Source: an uncultured Pelagibacteraceae bacterium
Lineage (GTDB): Bacteria > Pseudomonadota > Alphaproteobacteria > Pelagibacterales > Pelagibacteraceae
Direction: 5' to 3'
DNA length: 64,000 nt
NCBI GenBank assembly: GCA_902569785.1
Contig: CACFVO010000003.1
Location: forward strand, 34,750-98,749
The notes under the pieces: model-generated
Database searches by the model: none
The model's input: only the letters and a program-made list of their open reading frames with translations
What the model was told of the DNA's origin: nothing
Position numbers and translations under genes: made by a program
In this document: in pieces, positions 20,172-31,840 of the stretch
Layout: every line of letters starts with the position of its first letter
Numbering within the stretch: position 1 is the first letter of the stretch

Positions 20172-20611
20172 GAATTATTATTATTATCTCTAGTATTTTT
20201 TTTTTTGAAAGTGTTTCTTTTTCTCAAGATGAATATTTTTTAACTTTACGTTATAACAAAGTTAATCTTAGACAAGGTCCATCTCGTGATTATCCAATTA
20301 AAATTTTCTATAAAAAAAAATTTTTACCTGTTTTAATACAGGATAAATCTGATAATTTTAGAAAAATTAGAGATCATGAAAATAATACCGGTTGGATTCA
20401 TGTATCTCAACTTTCAAAAAAGAAAGCTGCAATAGTAATTGATGAAGAATTGATAATGTTCAAAAATCCAACAATTTATTCACAACCAATAGCCATACTT
20501 AAGAAAGGACGTCTTACGCAAATTATAAAATGTAAAGAAATTTGGTGTAAGGGTAAGTCTGACAAATACACAGGATGGTTAAAAAAAGATAGTTTATGGG
20601 GCCGACTTTAA
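20165..20611 (+). CDS. Periplasmic bacterial SH3-domain protein
   Basis: A 148-aa protein with a hydrophobic N-terminal signal (about 1-20). A bacterial SH3-like domain follows, marked by LRYNKVNLRQGPSRDYPI, the typical start of SH3b repeats, and GWIHVSQLS. A second, weaker copy ends at GWLKKDSLWG. SH3b proteins often bind cell-wall material. The start overlaps the previous gene by 7 bp and the end overlaps the convergent DUF2061 gene by 4 bp. Confidence 0.75.
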   Translation: MLRIIIIISSIFFFESVSFSQDEYFLTLRYNKVNLRQGPSRDYPIKIFYKKKFLPVLIQDKSDNFRKIRDHENNTGWIHVSQLSKKKAAIVIDEELIMFKNPTIYSQPIAILKKGRLTQIIKCKEIWCKGKSDKYTGWLKKDSLWGRL

Positions 20612-20850
20612 TTTTTTACTTTTGAAGCCCAAAATTTATCTAAAAGAAAGTACCAAATCGCATTAGCTAATGGTTCAACTATAGCATCTGTAAGTGCAAT
20701 CATGAATGAGACATCTGCTATGGCCATTAAAACAACAATTGCTATTGCAAAATGACCAATCGTATAGATTATTGTTCTAAGTATTGATCCTTTATTATTT
20801 TTATAAATATTTTTAGCTGTTGAAAAAATACCCTGTGTTAATTCTGTCAT
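20608..20850 (-). CDS. Small DUF2061-like membrane protein
   Basis: An 80-aa protein with two hydrophobic helices. The stretch SILRTIIYTIGHFAIAIVVL and the ending ANAIWYFLLDKFWASK resemble DUF2061, a family of small uncharacterised inner-membrane proteins. It is coupled to the upstream small membrane gene by an ATGA overlap. No function is known. Confidence 0.65.
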   Translation of the reverse strand: MTELTQGIFSTAKNIYKNNKGSILRTIIYTIGHFAIAIVVLMAIADVSFMIALTDAIVEPLANAIWYFLLDKFWASKVKN

Positions 20851-21089
20851 TTAGTTAAATCTCTCCGTGGATCTTTAATTTTTTTTACTTTATCTAAAAC
20901 TCCAGATATTTTTGCCGTAATATATATAGTATAAACTATTGCAAAGCCTAAGGCCATTGTTGATAGAACAGTATATATTGCTGATAAAATTCTTTCTTCA
21001 AACCAATTTTCTACTCCAGAATTTGAATGGTATAAAATATTCCAGAATAAAACAAAAGAGACTTCATAAATTAGTATTAATTTAAACAT
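20847..21089 (-). CDS. Small hypothetical membrane protein
   Basis: An 80-aa protein with two predicted transmembrane helices (about 3-18 and 35-60) and a basic C-terminal tail KKIKDPRRDLTK. I do not recognise the family. Translational coupling to the next gene (ATGA) suggests that the two membrane proteins work together. The gene starts 26 bp after the katG stop, so it could be carried on the katG transcript. Confidence 0.6.
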   Translation of the reverse strand: MFKLILIYEVSFVLFWNILYHSNSGVENWFEERILSAIYTVLSTMALGFAIVYTIYITAKISGVLDKVKKIKDPRRDLTK

Positions 21090-21114
21090 TAAATAATTTA
21101 AGATTAGTTAGGTT

Positions 21115-23277
<2,163 letters not shown>

Positions 23278-23296
23278 TTATGTAAGATAATAGTAA

Positions 23297-23323
23297 TCCA
23301 GTTTATAATTATTCTAAACTGGA
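23297..23323 (-). promoter_or_regulatory. Operator: 27-bp palindrome with Irr/PerR-like box at katG promoter
   Basis: TCCAGTTTA (23297-23305) and TAAACTGGA (23315-23323) form perfect 9-bp arms around a 9-nt spacer. On the minus strand the core reads TTTAGAATAATTATAAA, one mismatch from the rhizobial iron-control element TTTAGAANNNTTCTAAA. On the plus strand TTATAATTATTCTAA is one mismatch from the PerR box TTATAATNATTATAA. It lies between irr and katG and covers the spacer and -10 of the katG promoter. No U tract follows, so it is not a good terminator. Confidence 0.75.
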
Positions 23324-23329
23324 AGTCAA
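23302..23329 (-). promoter_or_regulatory. Sigma-70-type promoter of katG
   Basis: On the minus strand TTGACT (23329-23324) and TATAAA (23307-23302) are separated by 16 bp, close to the housekeeping consensus TTGACA-N17-TATAAT. Transcription would begin near 23295, about 24 nt before the katG ATG. The palindromic box overlaps the spacer and -10, a classic repressor arrangement. Confidence 0.65.
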
Positions 23330-23337
23330 TATGAAAG

Positions 23338-23751
23338 TTATTTCTTTTGTAAACTGATTACAATCTCTAGATCTTTAATCTTTTTTCCTTTAGGTGGATT
23401 AGGAATTTTCTTTAAAATAACTTCTTGATAATCAATATCAGTAAGTTTTTTTGTTTGAGGATCATAGAAATGATGGTGCGACTTAATGTTCGTATCATAA
23501 TAGCTTTTACTATTATTGGTTAAAATTTCTCTTATGTGTCCAGCTTTCTTAAAAGCTTCAACAGTATTGTAAATAGTGGCTAAAGAAATTCTTGTCTGCC
23601 CTTTTCTATTAACAACTTTATTTAATGTTTCAGCTGTAAAATGAAAAGTTTCTTTTCTATCAAACAATTTTTTAGCTATTAAAATTCTTTGCTTGGTTGG
23701 TCTTAAGTTAGATGATCTTAGTTTATTTATAATTTCTTTTTTTTGGTGCAT
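23338..23751 (-). CDS. irr: Irr-type Fur-family transcriptional regulator
   Basis: Fur-superfamily regulator of about 137 aa. The ORF track opens at a TTG (23757); the ATG at 23751 (MHQKKEIINKLRSSNLRPTKQR) is preferred. The winged-helix part has LRPTKQRILIAKKLF and ISLATIYNTVEAFKKAGHIRE. The triple histidine in SHHHFYD is typical of Irr, the haem/iron and peroxide-linked regulator of alphaproteobacteria. Its location beside fabA is a common alphaproteobacterial arrangement. A PerR-like role is an alternative. The matching operator before katG, the next gene, supports the call. Confidence 0.85.
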   Translation of the reverse strand: MHQKKEIINKLRSSNLRPTKQRILIAKKLFDRKETFHFTAETLNKVVNRKGQTRISLATIYNTVEAFKKAGHIREILTNNSKSYYDTNIKSHHHFYDPQTKKLTDIDYQEVILKKIPNPPKGKKIKDLEIVISLQKK

Positions 23752-23786
23752 AAACAATAGCTTTTTACTAAGTATTTAAAGTTTTC

Positions 23787-23810
23787 TACAATTATTTATA
23801 TAAAATTGTA
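23787..23810. promoter_or_regulatory. Inverted repeat between divergent irr and fabA
   Basis: TACAATT (23787-23793) and AATTGTA (23804-23810) face each other across 10 bp in the 91-bp irr/fabA intergenic region. It could be an operator for irr autoregulation or for fabA. It does not match the iron-control element seen at katG. In sequence this AT-rich, chance is possible. Confidence 0.25.
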
Positions 23811-23842
23811 TATAAATCAAGTAAAAACTATTAACTAAATCT

Positions 23843-24346
23843 ATGCAAAAAAATAGTTTTAATTATGAGGAATTGATTGCTTGTGGCAATGGAGAATTAT
23901 TTGGAGAAGGTAATGCCAAGCTTCCTTTGCCTCCAATGTTAATGTTTGACAGAATTACTGAAATTAAAAAAGATATAGGTGAGTTTAAAAAAGGTTTTAT
24001 AAAAGCAGAACTAGATATAAAAGATAATTTATGGTTTTTTGATTGTCATTTTAAAAATGATCCGGTTATGCCAGGTTGTCTAGGATTAGATGCGATGTGG
24101 CAATTGGTTGGCTTTTATTTGGGATGGATTGGAGAACCAGGAAAAGGAAGAGCACTAGGTGTCAATACTGTAAAATTTACTGGGGAAGTTCTAAAAAAAG
24201 CCAAAATGGCAACTTATGAAATAAATATGAAAAGAATTTTAAAAAAAGAAGGTGCTGTAGTTGGTCTTGCTAATGGTATATTGAGTGCCGATGGAAAGAT
24301 AATTTACAAAGCTGAAAATTTAAAAGTAGGGTTATTTAAATCATGA
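23843..24346 (+). CDS. fabA: 3-hydroxydecanoyl-ACP dehydratase/isomerase FabA
   Basis: Hot-dog-fold enzyme of 167 aa for anaerobic-type unsaturated fatty acid synthesis. It dehydrates 3-hydroxydecanoyl-ACP and isomerises trans-2 to cis-3-decenoyl-ACP. The active-site stretch [20 protein letters not shown] holds the catalytic His and Asp. [10 protein letters not shown] near the start is also typical. It overlaps fabB by 4 bp (ATGA), and the two enzymes work in sequence. Confidence 0.97.
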   Translation: MQKNSFNYEELIACGNGELFGEGNAKLPLPPMLMFDRITEIKKDIGEFKKGFIKAELDIKDNLWFFDCHFKNDPVMPGCLGLDAMWQLVGFYLGWIGEPGKGRALGVNTVKFTGEVLKKAKMATYEINMKRILKKEGAVVGLANGILSADGKIIYKAENLKVGLFKS

Positions 24347-25554
24347 AAAGAGTAGTAGTAACAGGTATTGGAATAGTGTCTTGTCTTGGAAATAATCAAC
24401 AAGAAGTTTATCAATCTCTTCTGAACTCGAAATCAGGAATATCTTTTTCAGAAGAATACAAAGAACATAATTTAAAGAGCCACATTCACGGAAAACCTAA
24501 TATTAAACTTCAAGATCATGTTGATAGAAAAACAATGAGATTCATGGGATCAGGTTCAGCTTATAATTACATTGCTATGAAAGAAGCGGTTAAAGATTCA
24601 GGATTAGAAGAAAAAGATATAAGTAATATCTCAACTGGAATTGTTATGGGTTCAGGTGGTCCTTCAATAGAAAATGTTATCTTAGCAGCAGATAAAACTA
24701 GAGCAAAAACTCCAAAATTAATGGGTCCTTTTATTGTGCCTAGAACAATGGCAAGTACAGCTTCTGCAACTTTGGCTGTTCCTTTCAAAATTAAAGGAGT
24801 AAATTACACTATGAGTTCTGCTTGTGCTACAAGTGGACACTGTATAGGAAATTCAGTTGAACTTATACAATCTGGTAAACAAAAAATTATGTTTGCGGGT
24901 GGAAGTGAAGAACTACATTGGGCTATGACTGCAATGTTTGATGCTATGACAGCTTTATCTTCAAAATATAATGATACTCCTGAAAAAGCTTCAAGAGCAT
25001 ATGATAAAACTAGAGATGGATTTGTTATTGCTGGAGGCGGAGGAGTTTTAGTTCTTGAAGAATATGAGCACGCAAAAGCGAGAGGTGCTAAAATTTATGC
25101 TGAGATAACTGGATATGGAGCAACATCAGATGGGTATGATATGGTAGCGCCCTCTGGAGAAGGAGCCGTTAGGTGCATGAAGATTGCATTAAAAACAACT
25201 AGAAATAAAATAGATTATATTAACACTCATGGTACATCTACTCCTGTAGGAGATATTACAGAATTAAAAGCCATAGGTGAAACGTTTAAAGATAAAATTC
25301 CAAAAATAAGTTCTACTAAATCTTTATCGGGTCATCCTTTGGGTGCTGCATCAGTACATGAAGCTATCTATAGTTTAATAATGATGAAAAATAATTTTAT
25401 AACTGGATCCGCTAATATCAATGAAATGGATGAAGAAGCAAAAAAATTTCCAATAGTTAGTAAAACTGAAAAAGAAGTAACTTTAAATGCAGTTATGTCT
25501 AATAGTTTTGGGTTTGGTGGAACAAATGCAACATTAATTTTTGAAAAGGTATAA
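24343..25554 (+). CDS. fabB: 3-oxoacyl-ACP synthase I FabB
   Basis: Condensing enzyme of 403 aa that elongates the cis-3-decenoyl product of FabA. The catalytic triad is visible as Cys in [11 protein letters not shown], His in [11 protein letters not shown] and His in [14 protein letters not shown] thiolase-fold glycine loop [11 protein letters not shown] lies at the C terminus. Its position between fabA and fabI marks it as FabB rather than FabF. Confidence 0.96.
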   Translation: MKRVVVTGIGIVSCLGNNQQEVYQSLLNSKSGISFSEEYKEHNLKSHIHGKPNIKLQDHVDRKTMRFMGSGSAYNYIAMKEAVKDSGLEEKDISNISTGIVMGSGGPSIENVILAADKTRAKTPKLMGPFIVPRTMASTASATLAVPFKIKGVNYTMSSACATSGHCIGNSVELIQSGKQKIMFAGGSEELHWAMTAMFDAMTALSSKYNDTPEKASRAYDKTRDGFVIAGGGGVLVLEEYEHAKARGAKIYAEITGYGATSDGYDMVAPSGEGAVRCMKIALKTTRNKIDYINTHGTSTPVGDITELKAIGETFKDKIPKISSTKSLSGHPLGAASVHEAIYSLIMMKNNFITGSANINEMDEEAKKFPIVSKTEKEVTLNAVMSNSFGFGGTNATLIFEKV

Positions 25555-26340
25555 ATGAGTTTAGCTAAAGGTAAAAAAGGACTGATTATGGGTGTAGCCA
25601 ACGATCGATCAATTGCTTGGGGCATATCACAAAAACTTGCAGGAGCTGGTGCTGAATTGGCTTTTACATATCTTGGAGATGCATTAAAAAAAAGAGTTGT
25701 TCCATTAGCTAAATCTCTAAATTCTGAATTTACATTAAGTTGCAACGTAGAAAATAAGCAAGAGGTAGTAAAACTTTTTGAAGATATCAAAGCAAAATGG
25801 GGGCAAATTGATTTTGTTGTTCATGCAGTGGCTTTTTCAGATAAAGCAGAATTATCAGGTGAATATTTAAATACTACAAGAGAAAATTTTTTAAAAAGCA
25901 TGTTGGTTTCATGTTTTTCTTTTACTGAAGTTGCAAAAGAAGCCTCTAAGATAATGAAAAAAGGTGGAAGCATGCTAACTTTAACTTACGAGTCTACTAA
26001 AGCAATTCCTAACTATAACGTAATGGGTGTTTGTAAATCTGCTCTAGAAGCAAGTGTAAAATATTTAGCTAGAGATCTAGGTTCAAAGGGTATTAGGGTT
26101 AACGCTATTAGCGCAGGTCCAATTAAAACCCTTGCAGCATCTGCTATAGGAGATGCAAAGTTTCTTTACAAATGGAATGAAGATCACTCTTTTTTGAAAA
26201 GAAACGTAGACATAAATGATGTAGGAAATTCAGCTTTATATTTACTAAGTGATTTAGCTTCTGGTGTTACCGGAGAGATTCATTATGTTGATGCTGGATA
26301 TAATAAAGTAGGTATGCCTAATCCTAAAAATATCTCTTAA
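25555..26340 (+). CDS. fabI: Enoyl-ACP reductase FabI
   Basis: NADH-dependent enoyl-ACP reductase of the short-chain dehydrogenase superfamily, 261 aa. The cofactor loop is MGVANDRSIAWGI, typical of FabI. The active-site region has a Tyr in YNVMGVCKSALEASVKYLARDLG with Lys in the FabI-type spacing. GIRVNAISAGPIKTLAASAI follows. It carries out the last step of each fatty acid elongation cycle. It starts directly after the fabB stop, completing a fabA-fabB-fabI operon. Confidence 0.95.
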   Translation: MSLAKGKKGLIMGVANDRSIAWGISQKLAGAGAELAFTYLGDALKKRVVPLAKSLNSEFTLSCNVENKQEVVKLFEDIKAKWGQIDFVVHAVAFSDKAELSGEYLNTTRENFLKSMLVSCFSFTEVAKEASKIMKKGGSMLTLTYESTKAIPNYNVMGVCKSALEASVKYLARDLGSKGIRVNAISAGPIKTLAASAIGDAKFLYKWNEDHSFLKRNVDINDVGNSALYLLSDLASGVTGEIHYVDAGYNKVGMPNPKNIS

Positions 26341-26415
26341 CCTGCAAAAATTGCATATCTGAAATAAAATCATAACAATTATAAGACAAAAATAAAAACC
26401 GTAACTAAACACTAA

Positions 26416-26934
26416 ATGATTAAAAAATTTAACACAAAAGTAAAAGAAAAGTTAAGTAACTTTTTTGATTGGATTAAAGGTGCTGAGTTGGTCGAACTTA
26501 ACAGTTGTGATGTTAAAGAAGACCCAGTTAGACCAGAACTAGACAATAATTTCAGAACCGAATATGGACGTAAAATCTACGGAGTTAAATATAGAGATGA
26601 AATTTGTGCAATTATGTGCTTCGGCTTTACAAATGATATTCCAAAAACAGTTGAAGAACTGGACTTAATGACTAAAGACGCCCATTTACAAAGTGCTTTG
26701 AGAGATCAAAAGGTAGGAAGAATAGCTATTGCTTACACAGTTTGGTCTAAAAAAAAGGGTGGAGGAAAACTAATTGTTAAGGAAGTTTTTAAAAAAATAA
26801 AAAAATCAAATCATTTAAATAGATTGATTACTTTATCTCCGTTAACAGAAATGGCTAGAAATTTTCATTTACGAAACGGAGCCTTCGAACTTCAAGTAAA
26901 TGAAAAAACTCAAAACTTTGAATATAAAATTTAA
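26416..26934 (+). CDS. GNAT-like hypothetical protein
   Basis: Cytoplasmic protein of 172 aa. The C-terminal half (GRIAIAYTVWSKKKGGGKLI, then LITLSPLTEMARNFHLRNGA) resembles a GNAT acetyltransferase fold, with a beta strand before the acetyl-CoA site and the typical ending about residues with the same rank in a fold. The usual Q/RxxGxG/A loop is altered to KKKGGGKLI, so catalysis is uncertain. It lies 75 bp after fabI and ends 4 bp before the convergent pnp stop. Substrate unknown. Confidence 0.5.
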   Translation: MIKKFNTKVKEKLSNFFDWIKGAELVELNSCDVKEDPVRPELDNNFRTEYGRKIYGVKYRDEICAIMCFGFTNDIPKTVEELDLMTKDAHLQSALRDQKVGRIAIAYTVWSKKKGGGKLIVKEVFKKIKKSNHLNRLITLSPLTEMARNFHLRNGAFELQVNEKTQNFEYKI

Positions 26935-26938
26935 GACT

Positions 26939-29011
26939 CTAAGCTACGGCTTGCTTAATAGATAATTTTACTTTACCTCTATCAAATCCTACAACTTTTA
27001 CTGAAACCTCATCACCTTCTTTTACGACATCACCTACTTTTGCAACCCTTTTGGTAGCAAGTTCTGAAATATGCACTAAACCATCTTGTTTTCCTAAAAA
27101 GTTTACAAATGCTCCAAACTCCATAATCTTCACCACTTTTCCTTTGTAAATTTTTCCCATTTCAGGTTTAGCTATAAGACTTTTAATAAATTCTATTGCT
27201 TTATTTCTTGAATCTTCATCAGGAGCCGCAACGGTGACTTCCCCTGTATCTTTCACATCTACTTTCGCACCTGACATTTCAACTATTTCTCTAATCGTTG
27301 CACCACCTTTTCCTATAACTGTAGCAATATCTTTTTTATCTACTTTTATTGTTTCCATTTTAGGTGTATGTTTTGAGAATTCTTTTCTTGATGATTTTAT
27401 AGTTTTGTTCATCTCCAATAAAATATGTTCTCTTCCAGATTTAGCTTGTTCTAAAGCCTTTTCCATAATTTCAAATGTAATGCCTGTAATTTTAATATCC
27501 ATTTGAAGAGATGTTATACCATCTTTAGTTCCAGCTACTTTGAAATCCATATCACCTAAATGGTCTTCATCTCCTAAAATATCTGATAGTACAGAAAATT
27601 TATCACCTTCCTTAATTAAACCCATGGCTATACCGGCTACTGGTTCCTTTATAGGGACTGCAGCATCCATTAAAGATAAAGAAGTGCCACAAACTGTTGC
27701 CATCGAAGAAGAGCCATTTGACTCAGTAATTTCTGAAACAACTCTTAAAGTATAAGGAAAATCCTCTTTTTTTGGCAAAGATGATCTTATAGCTCGCCAA
27801 GCTAATTTACCATGTCCGATTTCTCTTCTACCAGTTCCTATTCTTCCACACTCACCTACTGAAAATGGAGGAAAATTATAGTGAAGCATAAAATTGGATC
27901 TTTGCATTCCGTCTAGGCTTTCTAATCTTTGCTCATCATCAGACATCCCTAAAGTGGTAACTACTAAAGCTTGGGTCTCACCTCTTGTGAATAGAGCTGA
28001 ACCATGTGCTCTTGGTAATACACCCACCTCACATTTAATTTGTCTTACATCTGCAAGACCTCTGCCATCAATTCTTTTTTCATCTTTTAAAATTGCTGTT
28101 CTAACAATATCTTTTTCTAGCAACTTAAGTTGAGCCATTGCTTGATTTTCTGTTACATTTTCATCTTCTACGAACATCTCTTTACATTTAGCATCTATCT
28201 CTGAAATAGCAGTTGATCTTTTCTTTTTATCAACTTCTTTAAATGCTTTTCTTAAATCTTTTTCAAAAGCACTAACGATTTTCTTTTTAACATCAGAGTG
28301 ATCTATCTCTTCGACTTTCCATTTAGGTTTCCCTGCTTTTTTAGCTAAAGTTTCAATTGCTTTTATAATTGGAATAAAATTTTCATGTCCAAACTTTACA
28401 GCATCCAGCATTACTTTTTCTGTTAGACCGGATGTTTCTGACTCTACCATTAAAACTGCCTCTTTTGTTCCAGCAACAACTAAATCTAATTTAGAATCTA
28501 GCAATTCTGCTGGTGAGGGATTTAATAAAAATTTTCCATCTTTATATCCAACTCTACTTGCTGCAATTGGGCCTTGAAAAGGAAGTCCTGATATAGCTAA
28601 AGCTGCAGAAGAAGCAATTATAGATAAAATATCCGGCTGATTTTCTCCATCATAAGACAGTACAGTAGGTAGTAATTGTACTTCATTCATAAAGCTTGAC
28701 GGAAATAATGGTCTAATTGGTCTGTCAATTAATCTAGAAATTAAAGTTTCAGCTTCAGTAGGTCTTGCTTCTCTTTTAAAGTATCCTCCAGGTATTTTAC
28801 CAGCAGCATAATATTTTTCTTGATAATTTACAGATAATGGAAAATAATCTTGCCCGTCCTTTAGATTTTTAGCACCCACTGCAGTTGCTATTATCATTGT
28901 TTCACCGCAAGTTGCTATGATCGCACCATCTGCTTGTCTTGCAATTTTTCCTGTTTCTAAAGTTATTTTTTTTCCATTTATTTCGACTTCTTCTTTGTGA
29001 GACTTAAACAT
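26939..29011 (-). CDS. pnp: Polyribonucleotide nucleotidyltransferase (PNPase)
   Basis: Phosphorolytic 3'-5' exoribonuclease of 690 aa. Two RNase PH domains flank an all-helical linker; the second has [17 protein letters not shown] and [15 protein letters not shown] domain ([12 protein letters not shown]) and an S1 domain ([20 protein letters not shown]) follow. It degrades mRNA, acting alone or in a degradosome. It is the last gene of the long nusA operon, and its ATG overlaps the rpsO stop by one base. Confidence 0.97.
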   Translation of the reverse strand: MFKSHKEEVEINGKKITLETGKIARQADGAIIATCGETMIIATAVGAKNLKDGQDYFPLSVNYQEKYYAAGKIPGGYFKREARPTEAETLISRLIDRPIRPLFPSSFMNEVQLLPTVLSYDGENQPDILSIIASSAALAISGLPFQGPIAASRVGYKDGKFLLNPSPAELLDSKLDLVVAGTKEAVLMVESETSGLTEKVMLDAVKFGHENFIPIIKAIETLAKKAGKPKWKVEEIDHSDVKKKIVSAFEKDLRKAFKEVDKKKRSTAISEIDAKCKEMFVEDENVTENQAMAQLKLLEKDIVRTAILKDEKRIDGRGLADVRQIKCEVGVLPRAHGSALFTRGETQALVVTTLGMSDDEQRLESLDGMQRSNFMLHYNFPPFSVGECGRIGTGRREIGHGKLAWRAIRSSLPKKEDFPYTLRVVSEITESNGSSSMATVCGTSLSLMDAAVPIKEPVAGIAMGLIKEGDKFSVLSDILGDEDHLGDMDFKVAGTKDGITSLQMDIKITGITFEIMEKALEQAKSGREHILLEMNKTIKSSRKEFSKHTPKMETIKVDKKDIATVIGKGGATIREIVEMSGAKVDVKDTGEVTVAAPDEDSRNKAIEFIKSLIAKPEMGKIYKGKVVKIMEFGAFVNFLGKQDGLVHISELATKRVAKVGDVVKEGDEVSVKVVGFDRGKVKLSIKQAVA

Positions 29012-29271
29012 TATTTCCTTAAATTTAGTTGTTTTATTACTTTTTTATATGAATCTGCATTTTTCTTTTTAAGATAAACTAAAAGTTTTTTTCTTTTATT
29101 TACAGACTTTGCTAAACCCATTGAAGAGTGCTTGTCTTTTTTGGCATTCTTAAAGTGTTCTGAAAGTTTAGAGATTTTATCAGTTAATAAACCGATTTGT
29201 ATTTCTGTAGATCCAACATCTTTACTATGAATAGCTAATGATTTAATTGTATCTTTTTTTTCCTGTGTCAT
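29011..29271 (-). CDS. rpsO: 30S ribosomal protein S15
   Basis: Ribosomal protein of 86 aa that binds the central domain of 16S rRNA. The family motif region is [24 protein letters not shown], followed by [25 protein letters not shown]. The rpsO-pnp order is conserved across proteobacteria. The start overlaps the end of rbfA by 29 bp. The usual truB gene between rbfA and rpsO is absent. Confidence 0.96.
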   Translation of the reverse strand: MTQEKKDTIKSLAIHSKDVGSTEIQIGLLTDKISKLSEHFKNAKKDKHSSMGLAKSVNKRKKLLVYLKKKNADSYKKVIKQLNLRK

Positions 29272-29641
29272 TTATTTTTATTTTTCTTATAATTTTTTCA
29301 ATCTTTTCAGCATATTCAAATGAGTTATCTTCTACAAATGTAAGTTTAGGAAGAAACTTAATATCTAGCCTTTTAGATAGCGCTTTTCTAACAAGATGAG
29401 AGTATTCCGTCAAGGCTCTAACTGTTTCTTTCATGTCTACACCGCCTAAAGGTATTACATACACTCTAGCTGTTTTTAAGTCAGGAGTCATTCTAACCTC
29501 AGTTACAGTAATTAGTTTGGAATTAATTGATGGAATTTTAGCTTCATTCCTAATAAATAACTCACCTAAGTTTTGTTTAACCAATTCCCCTACTCTTAAT
29601 TGTCTTTGACTATAAGTCTTTTGTGATGTTTGGTTTCTCAT
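29243..29641 (-). CDS. rbfA: Ribosome-binding factor A
   Basis: KH-like 30S maturation factor of 132 aa. Family features are RQLRVGELVKQNLGELF at the start, VRMTPDLKTARVYVIPLG and VRKALSKRLDIKFLPKLTFVED. It binds immature 30S subunits near helix 1 of 16S rRNA. It is coupled to infB by a one-base TAATG overlap and to rpsO by a 29-bp overlap. Confidence 0.95.
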   Translation of the reverse strand: MRNQTSQKTYSQRQLRVGELVKQNLGELFIRNEAKIPSINSKLITVTEVRMTPDLKTARVYVIPLGGVDMKETVRALTEYSHLVRKALSKRLDIKFLPKLTFVEDNSFEYAEKIEKIIRKIKINDTGKKRYN

Positions 29642-31836
29642 TATATTGACCTTTGAATTTTGTCAGCCTGATATGACTCGATTACATCCTTTTCTTTAAA
29701 ATCAATAAAATCCTTAATGCTAATTCCACACTCAAGTCCTGTACCAACCTCCTTCACTTGATTTTTTTCTCTATAAATACTTTGAATCTCGCCACTATAT
29801 ACAACAACTCCATCTCTTATTATTCTTGCCTTAGATCTACTTTTAATTTCTCCATTAATGACTTTTGATCCTGCAATCTTACCTGCATTGGATACTTTAA
29901 ATATTTTTTGAATCTCGGCAGAACCTAAAACTGTTTCTTTTATATCTGGTTCTAATAAACCTGATAAAGATTTTTCAACATGTTCGAGAGCTTCATAAAT
30001 TATATTAAAATATTTAATATCAATTTTTTGTTCTTCTGCTAATTTTTTAGCTTCTCTGTTTGGTTTTACATTAAAGCCAATCAATATTGCATTTGATGCC
30101 TTAGCTAAAGAAACATCAGTTTCATTTATCATTCCAATATCAGATAAAATAATTTTAGCTTCAACTTCTTCATGTTTTATTTTATTAATTGCCATTTTTA
30201 ATGCTTCACTTGACCCTTGAACATCAGATTTAATAATAATATTTAATTCGTCTTTTTCTTTCGTTGTATCAAAAAGTGTAGCCTTTTCTTTAGCTAGAAC
30301 TTTATTTTTAACAAAATGATTTTTTTTATATTCTGCCATTTCTTTGGCTTCATCTTCGTCTTTAGTTACTAAAAATTCTGCTCCAGCGAAGGCTGAACTA
30401 TTCATTCCTAGTATTTCAACTGGCATAGAAGGTGAGGCTTCATCAATATTTTTTCCTTCGTAATTTATCATCGCTCTAATTTTTCCCCATGTATCTCCAC
30501 AAATAAAGTAGTCTCCTCTTTTTAATTTTCCATTTCTAATTAAAACTGTAGATACTGGTCCTTTTCCTTTATCTATTTTAGACTCAATAACAATACCCTT
30601 AGCTTGCCCAGAGAATGAAGCCTTTAAATCTAAAATCTCAGATTGTAATAAAATGCTTTCTTTAAGTTTATCTAAATTAATTTTTTTTAACGCTGATACT
30701 TCTACAAATAGAGTCTCTCCACTCAAATCTTCAGCAATCAACTCATATTGCATCATTTCATTTTTAATTTTACTTATATTTTTTTCAGGTAAATCACATT
30801 TATTAATTGCAACTATTATAGGAACCTTTGCTGCTTTGGCATGTTGAATAGCTTCAACTGTTTGTGGTTTAATACCATCATCAGCTGCTACTACTAAGAC
30901 TACAATATCCGTAATTTTTGATCCACGAGCACGCATCTCAGTAAATGCTGCATGACCAGGCGTATCAATAAAAGTAATAGCTTTATTATTTTCTGTTATA
31001 ACTTGATAGGCTCCAATATGCTGAGTGATGCCACCATGTTCTCCTGAAACAACGTTTGTATCTCTTAAAGAGTCTAATAAAGATGTTTTCCCATGATCAA
31101 CGTGTCCCATAATTGTAACTACTGGTGCTCTAGTTTGTATGTCTCCTTCTAATTTTTCTTTAACTTTATTTTTCTCTAATGTCGGTTGATCTTCTAATAT
31201 AGGTTTGTGTCCAAATTCTTTAACAATATATTCTGCTGTATCTTTATCAATGTTATGATTGATAGTTGCTATTACCTTCATATTAAATAAAAACTTAATG
31301 ATATCACTAGATTTCTCTGCCATTCGATTTGAAAGCTCTTGTATAGTTATTTGTTCAGGTATTTTTACATCTCTAATTACTTTTTTGAATTCTTTCTTTT
31401 CTTCATTCTCTGGTTTATTTTTTTTCTCTTTTAATCTTGCTCTTTTAACTGAAGCTAAACTTCTTTGTTTAATCTCAATTTCTTCAACATTTAAAGCTCT
31501 AGAAACTGTTAATTTAAAATCTCTTTTATCTATTGGATTCTTTAATTTTAATTTGCTTTTTCCAGTTGGTTTATCAGTTTTTTTTATAAAAGCTTTGGTA
31601 GCTTGTTGCTCAATAAATTTTCTAGCATAATTTTTCTTTTTGATATCTTTTGTATCCGCCTTATTAATCTTTCCAAAAGATTGTTCGCTCCTATTTATAT
31701 TTTTGTTAACTTTAAAAGGCTTTTTCTTTTCTACCGAGAAAGATTTCTTTCCATCTGAGCCGATGGAGCTTGTATCAATTTTTTTTTTTAAATTTGATGA
31801 AATAGTAAGTGTCTTTTTTTTATCTTTTTTTTCCAT
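29641..31836 (-). CDS. infB: Translation initiation factor IF-2
   Basis: Initiation GTPase that delivers formyl-Met-tRNA to the 30S subunit. The ORF track opens at a TTG (31854) inside nusA; the ATG at 31836 ([15 protein letters not shown]) fits the family opening and gives 731 aa. A lysine-rich N terminus is followed by an IF2_N domain ([22 protein letters not shown]), then the GTPase: G1 [10 protein letters not shown], switch [19 protein letters not shown] and NKCD. Domains II-IV follow. The N-terminal region is short for a proteobacterium. Confidence 0.97.
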   Translation of the reverse strand: MEKKDKKKTLTISSNLKKKIDTSSIGSDGKKSFSVEKKKPFKVNKNINRSEQSFGKINKADTKDIKKKNYARKFIEQQATKAFIKKTDKPTGKSKLKLKNPIDKRDFKLTVSRALNVEEIEIKQRSLASVKRARLKEKKNKPENEEKKEFKKVIRDVKIPEQITIQELSNRMAEKSSDIIKFLFNMKVIATINHNIDKDTAEYIVKEFGHKPILEDQPTLEKNKVKEKLEGDIQTRAPVVTIMGHVDHGKTSLLDSLRDTNVVSGEHGGITQHIGAYQVITENNKAITFIDTPGHAAFTEMRARGSKITDIVVLVVAADDGIKPQTVEAIQHAKAAKVPIIVAINKCDLPEKNISKIKNEMMQYELIAEDLSGETLFVEVSALKKINLDKLKESILLQSEILDLKASFSGQAKGIVIESKIDKGKGPVSTVLIRNGKLKRGDYFICGDTWGKIRAMINYEGKNIDEASPSMPVEILGMNSSAFAGAEFLVTKDEDEAKEMAEYKKNHFVKNKVLAKEKATLFDTTKEKDELNIIIKSDVQGSSEALKMAINKIKHEEVEAKIILSDIGMINETDVSLAKASNAILIGFNVKPNREAKKLAEEQKIDIKYFNIIYEALEHVEKSLSGLLEPDIKETVLGSAEIQKIFKVSNAGKIAGSKVINGEIKSRSKARIIRDGVVVYSGEIQSIYREKNQVKEVGTGLECGISIKDFIDFKEKDVIESYQADKIQRSI

Positions 31837-31840
31837 AGCA

